Positions 1 to 7,786 of a DNA stretch of 64,000 bases are shown piece after piece. The stretch covers positions 41,872-105,871 of the forward strand of contig NW_008246081.1 of NCBI RefSeq assembly GCF_000281045.1. Direction: 5' to 3'. The position numbers and the translations under genes are program-made. Numbering within the stretch: the first letter of the stretch is position 1; each line of letters opens with the position of its first letter. Source of the stretch: Saprolegnia diclina VS20 (lineage: Eukaryota; Oomycota; Saprolegniomycetes; Saprolegniales; Saprolegniaceae). The notes below the pieces were generated by a model, which saw only the letters and a list, made by a program, of their open reading frames with translations, ran no database searches and was not told the DNA's origin.

Positions 1-2
1 GG

Positions 3-239
3 CAACAACAAGTGCAGCAGCAAGGGCAACAAGCTCCGCCTTTCCCAGAGCCCATCTCGTATGGCCAGTACATGGACCCGGCGCAGCCAGGCTACAACAA
101 TGGCGCCATGTCCAACTACGAAGAGGCTCGTGCGGCGCTGCTCCAAATGCAGCAAAGCGGCAACCCAAACAACGCCAACAGCAGCGACTCGTACCAGTAC
201 AACGGCGGCTTTATCGACTCGGCCAACTACTGGCGCTAA
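3..239 (+). CDS. C-terminal part of a Gln/Asn-rich protein (5' truncated)
   Basis: The window opens inside this gene. The frame is open from base 3 and ends in TAA at 237-239. About 78 residues are visible: a poly-Gln run, a Pro-rich patch, then a low-complexity segment rich in Asn, Ser, Tyr and Gln that ends in SANYWR. Such tails are common on RNA-binding proteins and transcription factors, but no folded domain is present here, so no function is assigned. It converges on the next gene, whose stop codon is only 36 bp away. Confidence 0.6.
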   Translation, partial: QQQVQQQGQQAPPFPEPISYGQYMDPAQPGYNNGAMSNYEEARAALLQMQQSGNPNNANSSDSYQYNGGFIDSANYWR

Positions 240-274
240 ACGCAGTGTGGTCGAAGAGACACTAGTATATATCC

Positions 275-921
275 TCATGGAATCGCAAATTTAAGGGGCG
301 TGTGCGCCTCGTTCTCACCTACGTACGATAAGCTTGCGGTAGAGCTTGAATACGCACCAACTCGAACGAGCTCGTAGACCTGGCGCGGCTTGATGACGTC
401 GAGGCCCCGATCGCGGAGGCGCTCGTTCATTTTGACGCGGACGCCTTGGGCGTCGGCAATGTCGAGAACGGCGCTTTGACTCTCTACAGCCTACAGTCGC
501 AGAGCGTATGCAGCGTTTTGATTGCTTGCCTTTGACGGTCTTCATGACGGCCATGAGCTCTTCCAGTTGCGCTTCGTATTTGGCTTGGAGCTCTGCGTGC
601 AACGTCAACACACTGGACGGTGTACGTACTACCTTCGAGCTCGGCGGGCGTCTTTTCGGAGGACTCGACGAGGCCGTAGCTGTGCGCCTCGCGCTCCTTC
701 TTGACGCCTTCGATGTCGATGCCGATTTTGACCGACTTTTGCCGGCAGAGGTCGTCGACGTCCTTGCTGAACGAGGCCTTGACGAAGCCGAGGAGGATGT
801 CGCACGTGACGTTCGTGTTGAACATCTTGAGCGGCATGTCGTCTACGCCACTCACTTCTTATTGCGCGTCCTATCTGCGCGCAGAAGGTGTACCAAAGCC
901 GTACTTGATCCAGACAAACAT
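275..921 (-). CDS. Small CXorf65/C22orf15-like protein (hypothetical)
   Basis: Modelled as four or five exons: 921-894, 842-633, 592-530, 483-275, with an optional last intron 319-357 of 39 nt. It encodes about 156-169 residues beginning MFVWIKYGFDDM. The N-terminus, with a hydrophobic strand followed by FNTNVTCDILL, recalls the vertebrate CXorf65/C22orf15 family (ubiquitin-like fold), but the match is from memory and weak. The second half is an acidic-basic coiled coil (EELQAKYEAQLEELM). The third intron is best read either as a GC-AG intron (484-529) or as a GT-AG intron (482-536); both keep the same downstream frame. The start is the ATG at 921 because its exon joins in phase to the conserved-looking second exon. 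Function unknown. Confidence 0.5.
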
Positions 922-1330
922 CGCGCGGTATGAGCGGTTTCGCATGCAACTGATCCGGTTCACACAACCGGCTCGGTCCAACCGGTTTGCATCAATCAGG
1001 GGTAGGTGAGCCGGGTTGAACGTTCGGCACGAATCTTTGGTATTTAAAAAACGGTACCACACAGGACATACAATTAGCTAGCTTAAATCTGCCACAATGG
1101 ATTAAAATACGCACTAGTCACTACATGCGTCAGTTGCGCACCACCTCACATTGGGTGGCGGGGACACAGAACGCCCGCTGATTGGCCAAGACTTAAATCG
1201 ACGAACCAATCGTGTCGCGAGGCGTCCCTTCGATTTTTTGATTGGGATGCACTTTTGAATTTGCTCCAAGCTGCACAAGGTACCGTGATGCATTCGATGC
1301 AGTAGGAAGGGTAGTGAGAGATAGACTTTG
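922..1330. other. Intergenic region, shared promoter area
   Basis: This stretch lies between the divergent small gene and the THI5 leader. No coding potential was seen. It holds inverted CCAAT boxes (ATTGG around 1179) and a CCAAT at about 1206, and an A/T-rich patch at 1040-1110. A CCGGTT-rich inverted repeat at about 950-990 looks superficially like the P4/P5 part of a TPP aptamer, but the rest of the aptamer is absent. Confidence 0.5.
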
Positions 1331-1452
1331 AGCTGCGGGGGGTGCCTGCGGAGTGTCGTCCCATGCGAACGCATGACTATGGCGATCATTCCAGGGCTGA
1401 GATTATACCCTTTACACCTGATCCGGTTCGTACCGGCGGAGGGACAGCAGCT
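1331..1452 (+). promoter_or_regulatory. TPP riboswitch aptamer 1 (THI element)
   Basis: All conserved blocks of the thiamine pyrophosphate aptamer occur in order. P1 is a perfect 6-bp helix (1331-1336 with 1447-1452). GGGGTGC lies at 1339-1345, then an extended P3 arm with a 6-bp hairpin (1362-1367/1370-1375), the pyrimidine-sensing CTGAGAT at 1397-1403, ATACCC closing P2 at 1405-1410, ACCTGATC at 1416-1423, the P5 stem CCGG/CCGG (1423-1426/1433-1436), and GCGGAGGGA at 1436-1444. The long P3 is usual for eukaryotic TPP riboswitches. The element sits in the 5' leader of the THI5 gene, about 270 nt upstream of its ATG. Its arm contains several ATG triplets that would act as upstream starts if the leader is not spliced. 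Confidence 0.93.
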
Positions 1453-1473
1453 CCGAGAAGTGAATATGTTAAC

Positions 1474-1596
1474 CAGCGAGGGGTGCTTGTGGAGTGTCGT
1501 CCCAGAGAGACTGTCTTTGTGGGTATGGCGATCATTCCAGGGCTGAGATCATACCCTTTCTACCTGATCCGGTTCGTACCGGCGGAGGGACTGCTG
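1474..1596 (+). promoter_or_regulatory. TPP riboswitch aptamer 2 (tandem copy)
   Basis: A second complete aptamer begins 21 nt after the first. P1 is shorter (1474-1477 with 1593-1596). GGGGTGC lies at 1480-1486, CTGAGAT at 1543-1549, ATACCC at 1551-1556, ACCTGATC at 1562-1569, the CCGG/CCGG P5 stem at 1569-1572/1579-1582, and GCGGAGGGA at 1582-1590. The ligand-binding core is nearly identical to copy 1, while the tip of P3 differs (1501-1525), so the pair is an older duplication with both cores apparently kept under selection. Tandem aptamers could give a sharper dose response. This inference rests on known bacterial tandem TPP riboswitches. Confidence 0.93.
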
Positions 1597-1656
1597 TGTA
1601 CTAAAAGAGTGAGAGCTAATATGTATGTGTGCTCGCCCCCAGATCCAACCCACGAC

Positions 1657-1716
1657 GTACGTACTACGCGTATCGTGTGGTGTGCGCTAACCGCGGCGAT
1701 GTGTTGATACTTGCAG
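1657..1716 (+). promoter_or_regulatory. Probable 5'-leader intron of the THI5 gene
   Basis: A 5' splice site GTACGT at 1657, a branch-like GCTAAC at 1686-1691 and a 3' site TTGCAG ending at 1716 define a 60-nt intron eight bases before ATG 1724. The 3' site is probably shared by alternative 5' sites further upstream. In fungi, TPP riboswitches control thiamine genes by choosing between 5' splice sites in just this arrangement. The CGTAC of the P5 region in both aptamers (1429-1433, 1575-1579) is complementary to GTACG at this 5' site. Confidence 0.6.
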
Positions 1717-1723
1717 GACCACC

Positions 1724-2770
1724 ATGGCCCCCAGCGCTCCGCTCAAGAAGACCACGTTCCTCCTCAACTGGTACGCCAACCCGTACCACACGCCCATCTT
1801 CGTCGCCAAGAAGCGCGGCTTTTACGAAGAAGAAGGCATCGACCTCGCCATCATGGAGACGACCAACCCCAGCGACGTGACTGAGATCGTCGGCTCGGGC
1901 GCCGCCGACATGGGCCTCAAGGCGATGATCCACATCCTCGCCGCCAAGGATCGTGGCATCAACATTACGTCCATGGGTGCGCTCCTCGACGAGCCCCCGA
2001 CCGGCCTCATCTTCAAGGCCAGCCTCGGCATCACCAAGTTCACCGACATCGTCGGGAAGCGCGTCGGCTACATCGGCCACTTTGGCAAGATCATGATCGA
2101 CGACTTGGCCAAGCAGGCCGGCCTCGCGCCGGACAGCTACACCACCGTGCGCGTCGGCATGAACGTGACGGACGCCATCATGCGCGGCGTCATCGACACG
2201 GGCATCGGCTTCACCAACTTCCAGCGCCTCGAGCTCGAGGAGCTCACGGGCGAGCCGGCGGGCATGCTGCGCATCGACGAGTGCAACGGTCTCGGCTGCT
2301 GCTGCTTCTGCTCTGTCATGTTTGTCGCGAGCGACGCGTACTTCCAGAAGAACAAGGACACGGTCGCGGCCTTTCTGCGCGCGACGCGCCGCGCGATGGA
2401 CATCGTGATCGAGTACCCGGACGTCGCGTGGGAGGACATGTGCATCATGAACCCGCGCCTCCGCTCCACCAAGCGCATGGTCAACGTCGAGGTCGAGGTC
2501 GACGGCAAGAAGGCCACTGCGCGCGTCGAGACGGGCAGCGACGTCTACGAGAAGATCTACCAGCGCACGCTGCCGTACTTTTCGCGCACGCTCCTCAACG
2601 TCGAGCGCGACTGGGCCAAGGTCGGCGACTTCTGCAAGTACCTCCACGTGCTCGAGAACGAGGTCGACCAGCACACGGTCTACTCGAACGAGCTCGTGCC
2701 CGCCATGGGCAAGGCGTCCGTCGAGCCGCTCACGCCGGGTGGCGTCCTCGGCCTCGTCTCGCAGCAGTAA
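1724..2770 (+). CDS. THI5: THI5/NMT1-type HMP-P synthase (thiamine pyrimidine)
   Basis: A single-exon, 348-residue protein of the THI5/NMT1 family. Known members make 4-amino-5-hydroxymethyl-2-methylpyrimidine phosphate from their own active-site histidine and bound PLP, using iron and oxygen, a single-turnover reaction. The hallmarks are present: LLNWYANPYHTP near the start, GLKAMIH with the PLP lysine (K66) and donor histidine (H70), LLDEPPTG, the GYIGHFGK loop, GMNV, and the cysteine cluster CCCFC at residues 192-196. A short insertion is visible near residues 255-275. The ATG at 1724 sits in ACCACCATGG, directly after the leader intron, and the upstream leader carries two TPP riboswitches, so expression should fall when thiamine is ample. 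The family is best known from fungi; horizontal origin is possible but untested. Confidence 0.93.
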   Translation: MAPSAPLKKTTFLLNWYANPYHTPIFVAKKRGFYEEEGIDLAIMETTNPSDVTEIVGSGAADMGLKAMIHILAAKDRGINITSMGALLDEPPTGLIFKASLGITKFTDIVGKRVGYIGHFGKIMIDDLAKQAGLAPDSYTTVRVGMNVTDAIMRGVIDTGIGFTNFQRLELEELTGEPAGMLRIDECNGLGCCCFCSVMFVASDAYFQKNKDTVAAFLRATRRAMDIVIEYPDVAWEDMCIMNPRLRSTKRMVNVEVEVDGKKATARVETGSDVYEKIYQRTLPYFSRTLLNVERDWAKVGDFCKYLHVLENEVDQHTVYSNELVPAMGKASVEPLTPGGVLGLVSQQ

Positions 2771-2999
2771 AACGCTCCTTGGCGCCGCCTTTAACGCGAT
2801 GAATCCAATTCTACGTCGTGTTGGGCCCTTGTCATTCCAGTGGTTACGACTAGCAGCAATAAGATCTCAATGACCTTGGATAGCAGGCATGGCGTAGTAG
2901 AGTTCCGGCCACACCAAGTCCTTTGATGAAGATAGATAACGTCATATTCTTCAGTAGGACGCGCTAGGCTGCAAAAGAAATCCAGCTTGGGCAGCAGCT

Positions 3000-3973
3000 T
3001 CAGCTTTTGGCTCGCTTCGGTTCTTGTGTCTTTTGTGTGGCGTCGCGGGCGCGCTTGTTCCTTGCTGCAGCTTTGGCGCCGAGCCCCGTCGTCGCTGTGA
3101 GGTTGTAGTAGTTTCCAGGAGCATCGTGTTGCGGCGTCGCCCCTGCGGCGTTTGTTTGAGCCCCTGCAAGCACAAGGCCTTGGAGAGATGTCTTCAAGTC
3201 GGCGCACGACTCGCACATGGCCGTACTCGTATGCTTGATGCGCTCCTGGATGTACTGGTATCGCGCGCACTTGGCGTGGCGGAGACGATGGCGTGAGTCC
3301 ACCGAGACGTTGCCCAGCTGAAAAAAGCGAAAGAAGCGTTGCACGTCGTCGAGGCCGACGTCGGAGCTGACGAGCCCGGGGCACGCGATAAAGACCTTGC
3401 CTCTGTGCGAAATACCGCCGCCATCAAAGGCGATCATGTGCAGGTCGACTTCAATGGCGAACATCTCGAGCTCTTGCAGTAGTAGCACTGTTCGGCGCCG
3501 ATCGTCTTCAAGGTCGTTGAGAGCGGCGATTTGAAGGGCGTCTAAAACGTGCTTCACTTGCTCTGTGATGCACACCTTCCGTCTCTCGATCGGATCCATA
3601 GCGCCCATCATGTACAGTGGGGATCTCAACGGCCCGTCCTTCCACTTGGCGAGAACGCGCTTGTAGTTGTGCGCGGCCTGCTCGCACGGCTGGCACCGTT
3701 TGGTCGTGGTACCCAGTGGCAGCAGGATGGGGCATCCGATCGGCCGCACGCCGTTGTGCGAATAGGCGTAGCGCTCGTGGTAACGCAGCTCGTGTGCGCC
3801 CTCCGGCAGCCCCGGGCACGGCAGCAGCGCAGCGGTGTCGGCGGGTCTCATCAAGGCCGTCTCCGAGGCCTCCTTCCGCATGGCATCGTAGCATTTCTTG
3901 CACAAACCGCCGCTGCGCAGCGCGCGCGCGCCTCTCGATTGCACCGGCTGCACCGTGGCGATGGCTTCGCCAT
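3000..3973 (-). CDS. Cys-rich unknown protein, probable zinc ribbon, possible frameshift
   Basis: The main open frame (3953-3000) gives 317 residues with no recognised family. It has scattered CxxC pairs (CKKC, CQPC, CESC) and a Lys/Arg-rich tail ending KRAKS, suggesting a nuclear nucleic-acid-binding protein. It has no ATG at its own upstream end. An ATG at 3973 opens another frame reading MAKPSPRCSRCNREARA, which supplies a CxxC pair but runs into a stop. The two frames meet in a GC dinucleotide run at about 3920-3930. Removing one GC unit would join them into a CxxC-x12-CxxC zinc ribbon. Either the assembly has a slippage error, the allele is broken, or there is an unseen upstream exon. 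Confidence 0.55.
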
Positions 3974-4520
3974 CGACCCCTTGTGACGTTTCGAGAGGGG
4001 GGATCTTGGTAATTAAAATTGAGACGGGTTTGATAAATGGTGCATCGCCGACTTGAGCGCTGTGTTGTGGTGGACTCCTTTCGCTTGTAGACTCTCATAT
4101 ATTTGCTTTCGAAAGCCTATTCCTCTGTCGGCCTCGCTGTACATTCTCAGTTCGGCCGCTGCCCAAAGACGCTCACTCAAATTCCTTCTCGCTTCCCTTC
4201 CGCCACTGCTTCGACCAGGAATAAAACTAGGGCTCCGTCATACACCCCACGTATTGTTCACCTCAGTAGCTTCTCGGAGTGTCATCCGTGCAGTCGTCTT
4301 GTGTTCGCTTCGCATCGGATGGGGGGCTGAGGAGGCTGGAAAGAGTGTGTTTTGTTAAGTCTATAAAAACCCAAAATTAAGTAATTCATCCTTGGTCGCA
4401 CGCGCACATTCCTTGTCGAAAGTTGCGTGTTCTCAGTCATACCTCAAAAGACCATTGACCAATCCAAAGCCGCGAAACGCGGCTTGGGAAATCCCAACAA
4501 TTGGTCACGACTCGGCGACG
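3974..4520. other. Intergenic promoter region
   Basis: This lies between the divergent Cys-rich gene and TRM7. No coding potential, RNA gene or repeat was recognised. An inverted CCAAT-like TTGACCAATCC is at about 4454-4465 and an A-rich patch at 4365-4385, consistent with a promoter for TRM7. Confidence 0.4.
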
Positions 4521-5440
4521 ATGGGCAAGACCTCGGCAGACAACCGCGTACGTGGCTGCGCTTGGTGTTGCCGCGCTCATGGCTCGTAGGACATCTTCTA
4601 CCGCAAGGCCAAGGAGGTCGGCTTCCGCGCCCGCTCGGCCTTCAAGCTCATGCAGCTCGACGACCAGTTCAACCTCTTCCAGAGTGCGTCCTTCTTCTGC
4701 CTCGTCGCGCAACCTCTCACGCTTGCTTGCAGACGTGGAACGCGCCGTCGACTTGTGCGCCGCACCGGGCAGCTGGAGTCAAGTGCTGAGCCGAAAGCTC
4801 TATGAAAACCGGTCGATCCCGAACATTGAGGCCATCTCGCACGCGGACGCGGCCGAGCAGACGCAGATCCGCGTCGTGTCGGTGGACTTGCAAGAGATGG
4901 CGCCGATTCCCGGCGTCGCTACCATCCAAGGCGACATCACGTCGACCAAGACGGCGGAGCAGATCATCGCATACTTTCACGGGCAAAAGTATGCGTCGAT
5001 CTATGAATCGTAGTCTGAGCACCGTGTGTAGGGCCGACATTGTCGTGTGCGACGGCGCGCCGGACGTGACGGGCGTCCATGACATTGACGAGTACGTCCA
5101 GTCGGAGCTCCTTCTCGCGGCGCTCAACATTACGACGTTCGTGCTTTCGCCGGGCGGCAGCTTCGTGGCCAAGATCTTCCGCTGCAAGCACTACGAGTTC
5201 CTCGCGGCGCAGCTCAGCCTTTTCTTTGCCGAGGTGACGTGCGCCAAGCCGCAGTCGAGTCGCGCGTCCAGCAACGAACACTTTGTCGTGTGCCGCGGGT
5301 TTCAGTTGCCGCCGGGCTACACGCCCGTGATGACGTCGCCGCTGCTGCCGCAGTACGGCCAGCCCAGCGAGATGAAGCGTGATCCCGAGCTCATCTCGTT
5401 CTTGGCGTGCGGCGACCTGAGCAGCTACGACGAAGAGTAG
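4521..5440 (+). CDS. TRM7: tRNA 2'-O-methyltransferase TRM7/FTSJ1
   Basis: Four exons (4521-4547, 4590-4683, 4733-4988, 5032-5440) give 261 residues. This is an RrmJ/FtsJ-fold SAM-dependent methyltransferase. In yeast and human, TRM7/FTSJ1 methylates the ribose at positions 32 and 34 of the anticodon loop of some tRNAs, with partner proteins. The N-terminus [18 protein letters not shown] is followed by [10 protein letters not shown], which carries the first K of the K-D-K-E tetrad, then the SAM-binding [15 protein letters not shown], the acidic strand [11 protein letters not shown], and FVAKIFR with the second lysine. The length and the GAPDVTG motif favour TRM7 over the longer rRNA enzyme SPB1 or the mitochondrial MRM2. 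All three introns are 42-49 nt. Confidence 0.9.
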
Positions 5441-5574
5441 ATGTTTACAAATAGGACGCGACTGGATGGTTTTGTATTGCCTTGGCCAAGTACACTCGGA
5501 TGCTCCGACATCGTATAACAAGGGCTGCAAAGGTGCACATCAAGGTGGGCAGCAATGTCTTAGGCCTTATTGCA

Positions 5575-6711
5575 CTAAGGGAACGTGGGCATGAGCTCGA
5601 CGGGCTTGCACGCCGGTGCTTCGCTAAAGTACTCGTGTTGGAGCGCATCGGCGGCCGAGATACGCTGGTTTGGGTCGAGCGTCAAGAGCCGCTGCATCAA
5701 GTCAAACCCGGCGTTCGAGAGCGCGCTCTGACCGTACGTGAGGCTCGCGACAGGGAACTTCTCGCGCAGCACCGACCGCTTCGGGCCCTTCCACTTGACG
5801 TTGGCGACGTTTGGGAGGTCCGTGACACCCGGCCAGTTTTCTTCAGTCGGCGGCCCGAGGAGCTTAAATATTTGGTCGAGCTGGTCAATCTCGCCGCGCC
5901 CCATGAGGAGCGGCTTCATCAAGACAAGCTCTGCGAAGATGCACCCGACAGACCACATGTCTACCGCAGTCGAGTACGACGACGTGCCAAGGAGGAGCTC
6001 TGGTGCGCGGTACCACAGCGTCACGACGAGGAGCGTGTAGTTGCGGATCGGCGACCCGTACTTTCTGGCCATGCCAAAGTCGCAGACCTTAAGGACGCCG
6101 TCGTCGTAGAGCAAGTTGCTGCTCTTGAGGTCGCGGTGAATGTACCACTTGCCGTGCATGTAGGCCATGGCCGAGAGGAGCTGGCGCAGCAGCGTCTTGA
6201 TCTCAGACTGCAGGAACGGGTGGTTCTCGGCCTTCTTCTTCTCGAGCACGTGCTTCAAGTCCTTCGTCGCGTAGTCCATGACCATGTAGATCTTGTCGGG
6301 CGTCGACCCGACCACCATCTCGCGCATGCGCACGATATTCGGGTGGTCAAGCGCGAGGAGGATGTTGGTTTCCCGCAGCGCCGTCACCGGAAAGCCTTCC
6401 CGGCACATGTCCACGGTCATCTTGACCTGCTTGAGCGCTACGATGTCGCCCGTCGCCTTGTCCCGCGCCTTGGACACGACGCCGTACGTGCCTTCGTCGA
6501 TCTTGCCGATGCGCGCGTAGTTGTCGACGCCCCGACAGCGCGGCCGGCCCTTGGTCGCCCGCCGACCAGCGTCCGACGTCACGGCGTCGACTGCTGGCGC
6601 TACGTCGCTGGACTTGATCTCCTTGACGTCGACCTCGGTCTCGCGCCTGCTTCCCGCCCGGCGGTCGCTCTTGTCGTCCTCGTCGTCGCTGCTCCAGCGA
6701 TTGCGCTTCAT
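5575..6711 (-). CDS. CDK11: Cyclin-dependent kinase 11 (PITSLRE-type)
   Basis: A single-exon, 378-residue Ser/Thr kinase. CDK11 with cyclin L acts in transcription and pre-mRNA splicing. The kinase domain fills about residues 65-360: glycine loop IDEGTYGVV, ALKQVKM lysine, the alphaC motif GFPVTALRE (PITSLRE in animals), the catalytic loop HRDLKSSNLL, DFG, and the T-loop NYTLLVVTLWYRAPE. The GVDNYARIGKIDEGTYG lead-in is also typical of CDK11. The first 60 residues are a short charged region rather than the long RE-rich extension of animal CDK11. The start is the ATG at 6711 (MKRNRWSSDDEDD); no ATG lies further upstream in frame. Confidence 0.9.
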   Translation of the reverse strand: MKRNRWSSDDEDDKSDRRAGSRRETEVDVKEIKSSDVAPAVDAVTSDAGRRATKGRPRCRGVDNYARIGKIDEGTYGVVSKARDKATGDIVALKQVKMTVDMCREGFPVTALRETNILLALDHPNIVRMREMVVGSTPDKIYMVMDYATKDLKHVLEKKKAENHPFLQSEIKTLLRQLLSAMAYMHGKWYIHRDLKSSNLLYDDGVLKVCDFGMARKYGSPIRNYTLLVVTLWYRAPELLLGTSSYSTAVDMWSVGCIFAELVLMKPLLMGRGEIDQLDQIFKLLGPPTEENWPGVTDLPNVANVKWKGPKRSVLREKFPVASLTYGQSALSNAGFDLMQRLLTLDPNQRISAADALQHEYFSEAPACKPVELMPTFP

Positions 6712-7786
6712 GATGGGCGACCCAATCCTTTGAAATGCGATCGAATCCAACAAAATCAGTTTTCAGAGGCATTTGGATTCGGCATGCATGCCGAATGTAG
6801 CACCCGTGAAAGCGGCCGAAGGGTTGAAGCTGACCGGATGCAGCTCTCGGCAACAGCCACCTGCGAGCTTTATGGCGGGCTCTCAAGACGGGAACCGCTT
6901 CACAGGATTTGGTGAGCAGTCAGTAGACTGTATGAAGACACCAAGTCTCGGACGCGACAGGAGACGAAATCGTGTGGCAGTGCAGGCCGTCGGACGAACA
7001 TGCGATTGGCCTTTGCTGCACCGCGATAGACTTGCATTCATGAGCTCGTCATGCAAACGAACGCATACCGGCCGCAACGAGCAACTCAGCTGCGGCGGTG
7101 CTTCCAACACCATCAACGTAGCGGTAGCAAGCGTCTGGCGTCACCTGGCAGAGACGGTCCCTGCTTGAGCACAACCGCGCGATCGGGATCTGGGCGCGAG
7201 GGATCGGTGAAGTCATGGCGGTGAAAAGTGGTACGACAGGGATCTTGTGCATGCTTTCGCAAGGCAGTTCTTATTTGACCAAGTCACGCCCGTGGCTGTC
7301 CCTTGTCATAGCGACGAGGCTGCCAATCAAGGCGCGGGAAAGAGACGCCGACAGGAATAATGACCAATCCCGCGGCGTGGATCCTGATGTGGCCAATCAG
7401 CGCGCGATCTTTTGGGAAATGACCTCCTTACGTGGCAGCCACGGCGGCGATGACAGGTGACCTGGCCACCCACTTGACCTTGCCGTTTGTATTGAACTTG
7501 GGACTTTCAACAAAGTGGCCCGGATGATGGCACCCGCGCTGCTGTTTACAAATCGCTCGTCACACTCCGCGCGGTTTGTTGCATATACACACGCACCGAA
7601 TAAAAAGCGTCGCAAGTCGAATTCAAGCGTATGCAATACAATTCATCCATTTAATTCATTGTCAGAGGTTTCTCAGGCTCGCGATCGCGCCTGTTGAACG
7701 CTCCATGTGGCGCCATATTCAAAGAAAGAGGTTGCGGCGACCTCGGTGGAAAGGCCCACTTGTCAATTTTTGAGACCGAGACTGCG
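6712..7786. other. 1.07-kb intergenic region
   Basis: This separates CDK11 and acetoacetyl-CoA synthetase, which are transcribed away from each other. Short open frames are present but none has domain-like composition or supporting splice structure. It holds several CCAAT boxes (about 7324, 7360, 7393), consistent with a bidirectional promoter. No tRNA, repeat or transposon remnant was recognised. Confidence 0.4.

Noticed and set aside
948-995. CTGATCCGGTT...AACCGG segment resembling a third TPP aptamer
   Set aside because: Only a P4/P5-like inverted repeat is present; the GGGGTGC, CTGAGAT, ATACCC and GCGnAGGGA blocks are missing.
1664-2674. Antisense open frame opposite THI5
   Set aside because: Same GC-skew shadow effect; the plus-strand frame has clear family motifs.
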